Shown here one piece after another: positions 61,409 through 64,000 of a stretch of 64,000 nt of DNA. Within the stretch, counting starts at the first letter, position 1. Every line of letters begins with the position of its first letter. Position numbers and translations under genes: made by a program. Source of the stretch: JAGVSR01 sp963786675 (GTDB lineage: Bacteria > Pseudomonadota > Alphaproteobacteria > Rhizobiales > Hyphomicrobiaceae). The stretch lies in NCBI GenBank assembly GCA_963786675.1, contig CAWAZY010000003.1, positions 186,001 through 250,000 of the forward strand. The letters run 5' to 3'. Under the pieces are notes generated by a model. The model was not told where the DNA came from. It ran no database searches and saw only the letters and a list, made by a program, of their open reading frames with translations.

Positions 61409-63709
61409 CTAGCGCCTCGGGCGCCGTGCCCGCGACAGATGCCGCCCGCGCGGACCCTTTATCGGCTTCAGGACGTGCCGGTGACCTTCGCTCATCATCT
61501 CGAACCGCAGCGCACCGGCGCTGGGAATGCACTCCACCAGCTTCACGGTCACCTCGTCGCCGAGCCGGAAAGTTTCGCCGGTGCGGCTGCCAACCAGCGC
61601 GTGCGCTTCCTCGACGTGATGGAAAAAGTCGCGCCCCAGCGTCGAAATCGGCACAAACCCGTCGGCGCCCGTCTCGCGCAGCTTTACGAACAGGCCCGAG
61701 CGCGTAACGCCGGCCACCCGCGCTTCGAAGCTGGCACCGATCCGGTCGGCGAGGTGCAGGGCCACGAGCCGATCGATAGTTTCGCGCTCCGCCGCCATCG
61801 CGCGGCGCTCCGCATCTGAGATCGACTGAGAAATGACGGCGAGACGCGGCACTTCCTCATCCGTCAATCCGCCGTCACCCAGCTTCAAGGCCCGAACCAG
61901 CGCCCGGTGAACCAACAGATCGGCGTAGCGGCGGATGGGCGAGGTAAAATGCGCATAGCGCGCCAGGTTCAACCCGAAGTGCCCGATGTTCTCGGGGTGA
62001 TATTGCGCTTGGGCCTGCGAGCGCAGAATGACCTCATTGACAAGTTCGGGCACCGGCAAAGCCTTGGCCGCCTCGAGAACCTTGTTGAAGGCCCCGGGCT
62101 TCAGCTGTCCGTGCGGAGGGATTTGCAAGTCGAGCGTCTCGAGGAAATCGCGCAGCGACTTCAGTTTCTCGCGCGAGGGCGCATCATGCACGCGGTAGAC
62201 GAGCGGTGATCTTTTCTGTTCCAGGCTCTCGGCGGCTGCCACGTTGGCCTGGATCATCATCTCCTCGATGAGCTTGTGCGCTTCCAGCCGCTCGGGGATG
62301 TAGACGCCCGCGATGCGGCCATTCTCGTCGAGGCGGATTTTGCGTTCGGGCAAGTCGAGGTCGAGCGGCTGGCGACGCTCGCGAGCGGATTTCAGCGCCT
62401 GATAGGCAGCCCATAACGGCTTCAACGCCGGCTCGACGAGGGGGGAGGCCTTGTCGTCGGGGTTGCCGTCGAAGGCCGCCTGCGCCTGCTGATAGGACAG
62501 CTTGGCGGCCGAGCGCATCATGGCGCGCAGGAACGTATGACCGCGCTTGTCGCCGTGGCTGTCGTAGACCATGCGCACGGCGAGACACGGGCGGTCCTCA
62601 CCTTCGCGCAGCGAACACAGGTCGTTGGAGATCTTCTCCGGCAGCATCGGCACGACGCGGTCGGGAAAGTACACCGAATTGCCCCGGATCTGCGCCTCGC
62701 GGTCCAGCCGTGTGCCGGATCGCACGTACTGCGCCACATCCGCGATGGCGACGATGACGATGTGTCCGCCAGGGTTCTTGGGATCAGTATCGGGGGTCGC
62801 ATGCACCGCGTCGTCGTGATCGCGCGCGTCTTGCGGATCGATGGTCAGCAGCGGCAAGTCGCGCAAGTCCGTGCGCCCGGCGAGCTTGGGCGCGGGCAGC
62901 GTGTTCAATTCTTCCAGAACGCTTTCAGGAAACTCGTCGGGGATGCCGTGGGCATGAATGGCGATGAGCGAGACCTTGCGCTCGTCGTCGGGATTGCCGA
63001 GCGCTTCGGCGACGCGGGCGCGCGGCGTGGTGAACCGTCCCGTGCGCGCAAGCTCGAAGCGCACGAGATCGCCGTCCTTGGCGCCGCCCTCGTCGCCCTT
63101 CTGCACCGGCCACGATTTCAGTTCCTTGCGGCTAATGGGTTCGATGGACCCGCCGCCGCGCGCCGCCGCGCGATAGATGCCGATGAGCCGCCGCTGATCG
63201 CGCGGCAGCTTCTTCACCGCTTCGGCCTCGAAACGAAAGCCGGCAGAGTCGGTCTCGTCCAGCGCCGTGATACGCGCCATGATGCGGTCGCCGATGCCGA
63301 GCACGCGGTCGTCGTCGGCAAGGCGGCGGGTGGATCGGGCCAGCACCAGCACCTGCGGGCGCGGGCCTTCGTCGTTGTCCCAAACCATGGGCGCGCCGAT
63401 CAGGTCGCCGTCCATGTCGCGGCCGGTGATTTCGAGCACGGCCATGGGCGGCAGCGCGCCGCGCTGGCGCAATTCCTTGCGCCCGCCCGTCAGCAGGCCC
63501 TCATGGCTCATTTCGGAGAGCAGGCGCTTCAGCGCGATTTTCTCGCCGCCCTTGATGCCGAAGGCCTTGGCGATTTCGCGCTTGCCAACCTTGCCTTGGG
63601 CTTCCTCGATGAAGGCCAGCACCTGTTCGCGCGTGGGCAGGCCGTCGTCGCTCTGCGGGCGGGGGCGGCCTTTGGCCGGCGCCCGGCCTTTGTCAGGCTT
63701 GCGCGCCAT
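61409..63709 (-). CDS. rnr: Ribonuclease R
   Basis: This 766-residue 3'-5' exoribonuclease has N-terminal helix-turn-helix and cold-shock/OB domains. The RNB catalytic domain contains the metal-binding IDPQDARDHDDAVHA, then FPDRVVPMLPEKISNDLCSL in parts, HFTSPIRRYADLLVHRAL and a C-terminal S1 domain (GVTRSGLFVKLRETGADGFV), ending in a basic tail. It degrades structured RNA and acts with tmRNA. ATG 63709 follows AAGGA by eight bases. ATG 63718 is too close to that site. Confidence 0.97.
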   Translation of the reverse strand: MARKPDKGRAPAKGRPRPQSDDGLPTREQVLAFIEEAQGKVGKREIAKAFGIKGGEKIALKRLLSEMSHEGLLTGGRKELRQRGALPPMAVLEITGRDMDGDLIGAPMVWDNDEGPRPQVLVLARSTRRLADDDRVLGIGDRIMARITALDETDSAGFRFEAEAVKKLPRDQRRLIGIYRAAARGGGSIEPISRKELKSWPVQKGDEGGAKDGDLVRFELARTGRFTTPRARVAEALGNPDDERKVSLIAIHAHGIPDEFPESVLEELNTLPAPKLAGRTDLRDLPLLTIDPQDARDHDDAVHATPDTDPKNPGGHIVIVAIADVAQYVRSGTRLDREAQIRGNSVYFPDRVVPMLPEKISNDLCSLREGEDRPCLAVRMVYDSHGDKRGHTFLRAMMRSAAKLSYQQAQAAFDGNPDDKASPLVEPALKPLWAAYQALKSARERRQPLDLDLPERKIRLDENGRIAGVYIPERLEAHKLIEEMMIQANVAAAESLEQKRSPLVYRVHDAPSREKLKSLRDFLETLDLQIPPHGQLKPGAFNKVLEAAKALPVPELVNEVILRSQAQAQYHPENIGHFGLNLARYAHFTSPIRRYADLLVHRALVRALKLGDGGLTDEEVPRLAVISQSISDAERRAMAAERETIDRLVALHLADRIGASFEARVAGVTRSGLFVKLRETGADGFVPISTLGRDFFHHVEEAHALVGSRTGETFRLGDEVTVKLVECIPSAGALRFEMMSEGHRHVLKPIKGPRGRHLSRARRPRR

Positions 63710-63788
63710 GGCCCACATCCTTCATCCGCGTCGTAATCATCCTGCCGCTATCGCACGGCCGGGGGTGATTTGGAAAGCGGGCCAGCAC

Positions 63789-63880
63789 CCGGAGGGTGCC
63801 AGTGAAAGAGGCCGGAGGGTGCCAGAGCAAGAGACCGGAGGGTGCGTCGTGAGATGCCCGGTGGGTGCGGATTGGTACGA
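63789..63880. repeat. 23-bp imperfect tandem repeat, four units, between topA and rnr
   Basis: Four units start at 63789, 63812, 63835 and 63858, each beginning CCGGAGGGTGC (the last CCGGTGGGTGC) and spaced exactly 23 bases. The first half of each unit is well conserved, the second half less so. It sits just upstream of rnr on the minus strand and 12 bases after the end of the topA frame. Confidence 0.85.
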
Positions 63881-63892
63881 TCAGGCGGGCTT

Positions 63893-64000
63893 TCAGAGGC
63901 CGCCCGGCAACAGATTGCCGAATTCGCCTGCGGCGGCCGGGGGCTCCGGTTCAGCCGCAGCTTCGACGTCACCTGCGTCTGCGGGTTCCGGCTCATGGGC
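63893..64000 (-). CDS. topA: DNA topoisomerase I, extreme C-terminus (truncated by window)
   Basis: An open frame enters from the right edge and ends at 63893 with an acidic, Ala/Pro-rich tail: AHEPEPADAGDV, AAAEPEPPAAAGEFGNLLPGGL. No domain is visible. The topA assignment comes from the conserved order topA-rnr-DUF983-NUDIX-rpmG in alphaproteobacteria. Only the tail of 35 residues lies in the window. Confidence 0.45.
   Translation of the reverse strand, partial: AHEPEPADAGDVEAAAEPEPPAAAGEFGNLLPGGL

Noticed and set aside
62537..63736. 399-codon open frame on the plus strand opposite rnr
   Set aside because: Shadow of RNase R. The composition is Arg/Ala/Val-rich without motifs.
1..64000. CRISPR arrays, insertion sequences, prophage or integrative elements
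   Set aside because: No regularly spaced identical repeats with unique spacers, no transposase or integrase frames, and no tRNA-flanking attachment duplications were seen.

Overview
The window reads as a chromosomal segment of a GC-rich alphaproteobacterium, most likely of the order Hyphomicrobiales (Rhizobiales). The evidence is a complete CtrA-type cell-cycle set (ctrA, sciP/DUF1153, divK, pleD), fliJ divergent from ctrA, a PmtA-type phosphatidylethanolamine N-methyltransferase, an EipB/DUF1849 envelope protein, and the order topA(tail)-rnr-DUF983-NUDIX-rpmG facing divK-pleD. There is no rRNA, insertion sequence, prophage or CRISPR array. It looks like core genome with a few accessory pockets. 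A precise genus cannot be read from the sequence.

Layout. 1-1.85 kb: end of a chaperone-usher pilus operon (usher tail plus spore-coat-U subunit). 1.9-3.7 kb: DUF2478 and mobB (molybdenum cofactor), then a periplasmic FKBP. 3.7-6.8 kb: ctrA, fliJ, a lipoprotein and sciP. 7.2-9.6 kb: mnmA, pmtA, tRNA-Met(CAT). 9.6-14.6 kb: YceI/cytochrome b561, a TetR regulator with palindromic sites, PspA-YiaA, and a membrane-anchored J-domain protein. 14.6-21.6 kb: EamA permease, purA, a small protein, an apparently circularly permuted photolyase-like flavoprotein, GNAT, NUDIX, metallophosphoesterase, PP2C phosphatase. 21.7-27.1 kb: cobalamin riboswitch and btuB-btuF-btuC-btuD. 27.2-34.3 kb: patatin, XRE regulator, membrane protein, two RlpA proteins, chromate transporter, CorA. 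34.4-40.2 kb: MeaB, a DUF900 hydrolase, a long Ala/Pro-rich DUF2314 protein. 40.2-46.7 kb: HIT, DUF482, GDPD, RidA and EipB, with an M48 protease and a convergent pair of secreted VHL-beta-like proteins inserted among them. 46.7-53.4 kb: type I secretion ABC/HlyD pair, small secreted proteins, an outer-membrane barrel, rlmB, tRNA-Tyr. 53.6-64 kb: a Cys-rich/solute-binding fusion, L,D-transpeptidase, pcm, DUF3572, divK-pleD, rpmG, NUDIX, DUF983, rnr, topA tail.

Functional picture. The cell-cycle parts belong together: DivK acts upstream of CtrA, SciP is a CtrA partner, and a near-consensus CtrA box lies just upstream of sciP. The btu genes form a self-contained vitamin B12 import unit under a riboswitch, with 4-base ATGA overlaps. 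MeaB is also linked to B12, since it protects methylmalonyl-CoA mutase. Much of the rest concerns the envelope: RlpA proteins, an L,D-transpeptidase, EipB, an M48 protease, a barrel protein and a type I exporter.

Quality warning. At least eight genes (SCPU, DUF900, chrA, corA, a VHL-like gene, the solute-binding gene, divK, a NUDIX gene) are broken by single-base frame changes, about twelve in all. Most are one-base insertions relative to the expected frame. Because divK is among them, base-level assembly errors are a better explanation than gene decay. Treat the 'pseudogene' labels here as 'frame broken as sequenced'.
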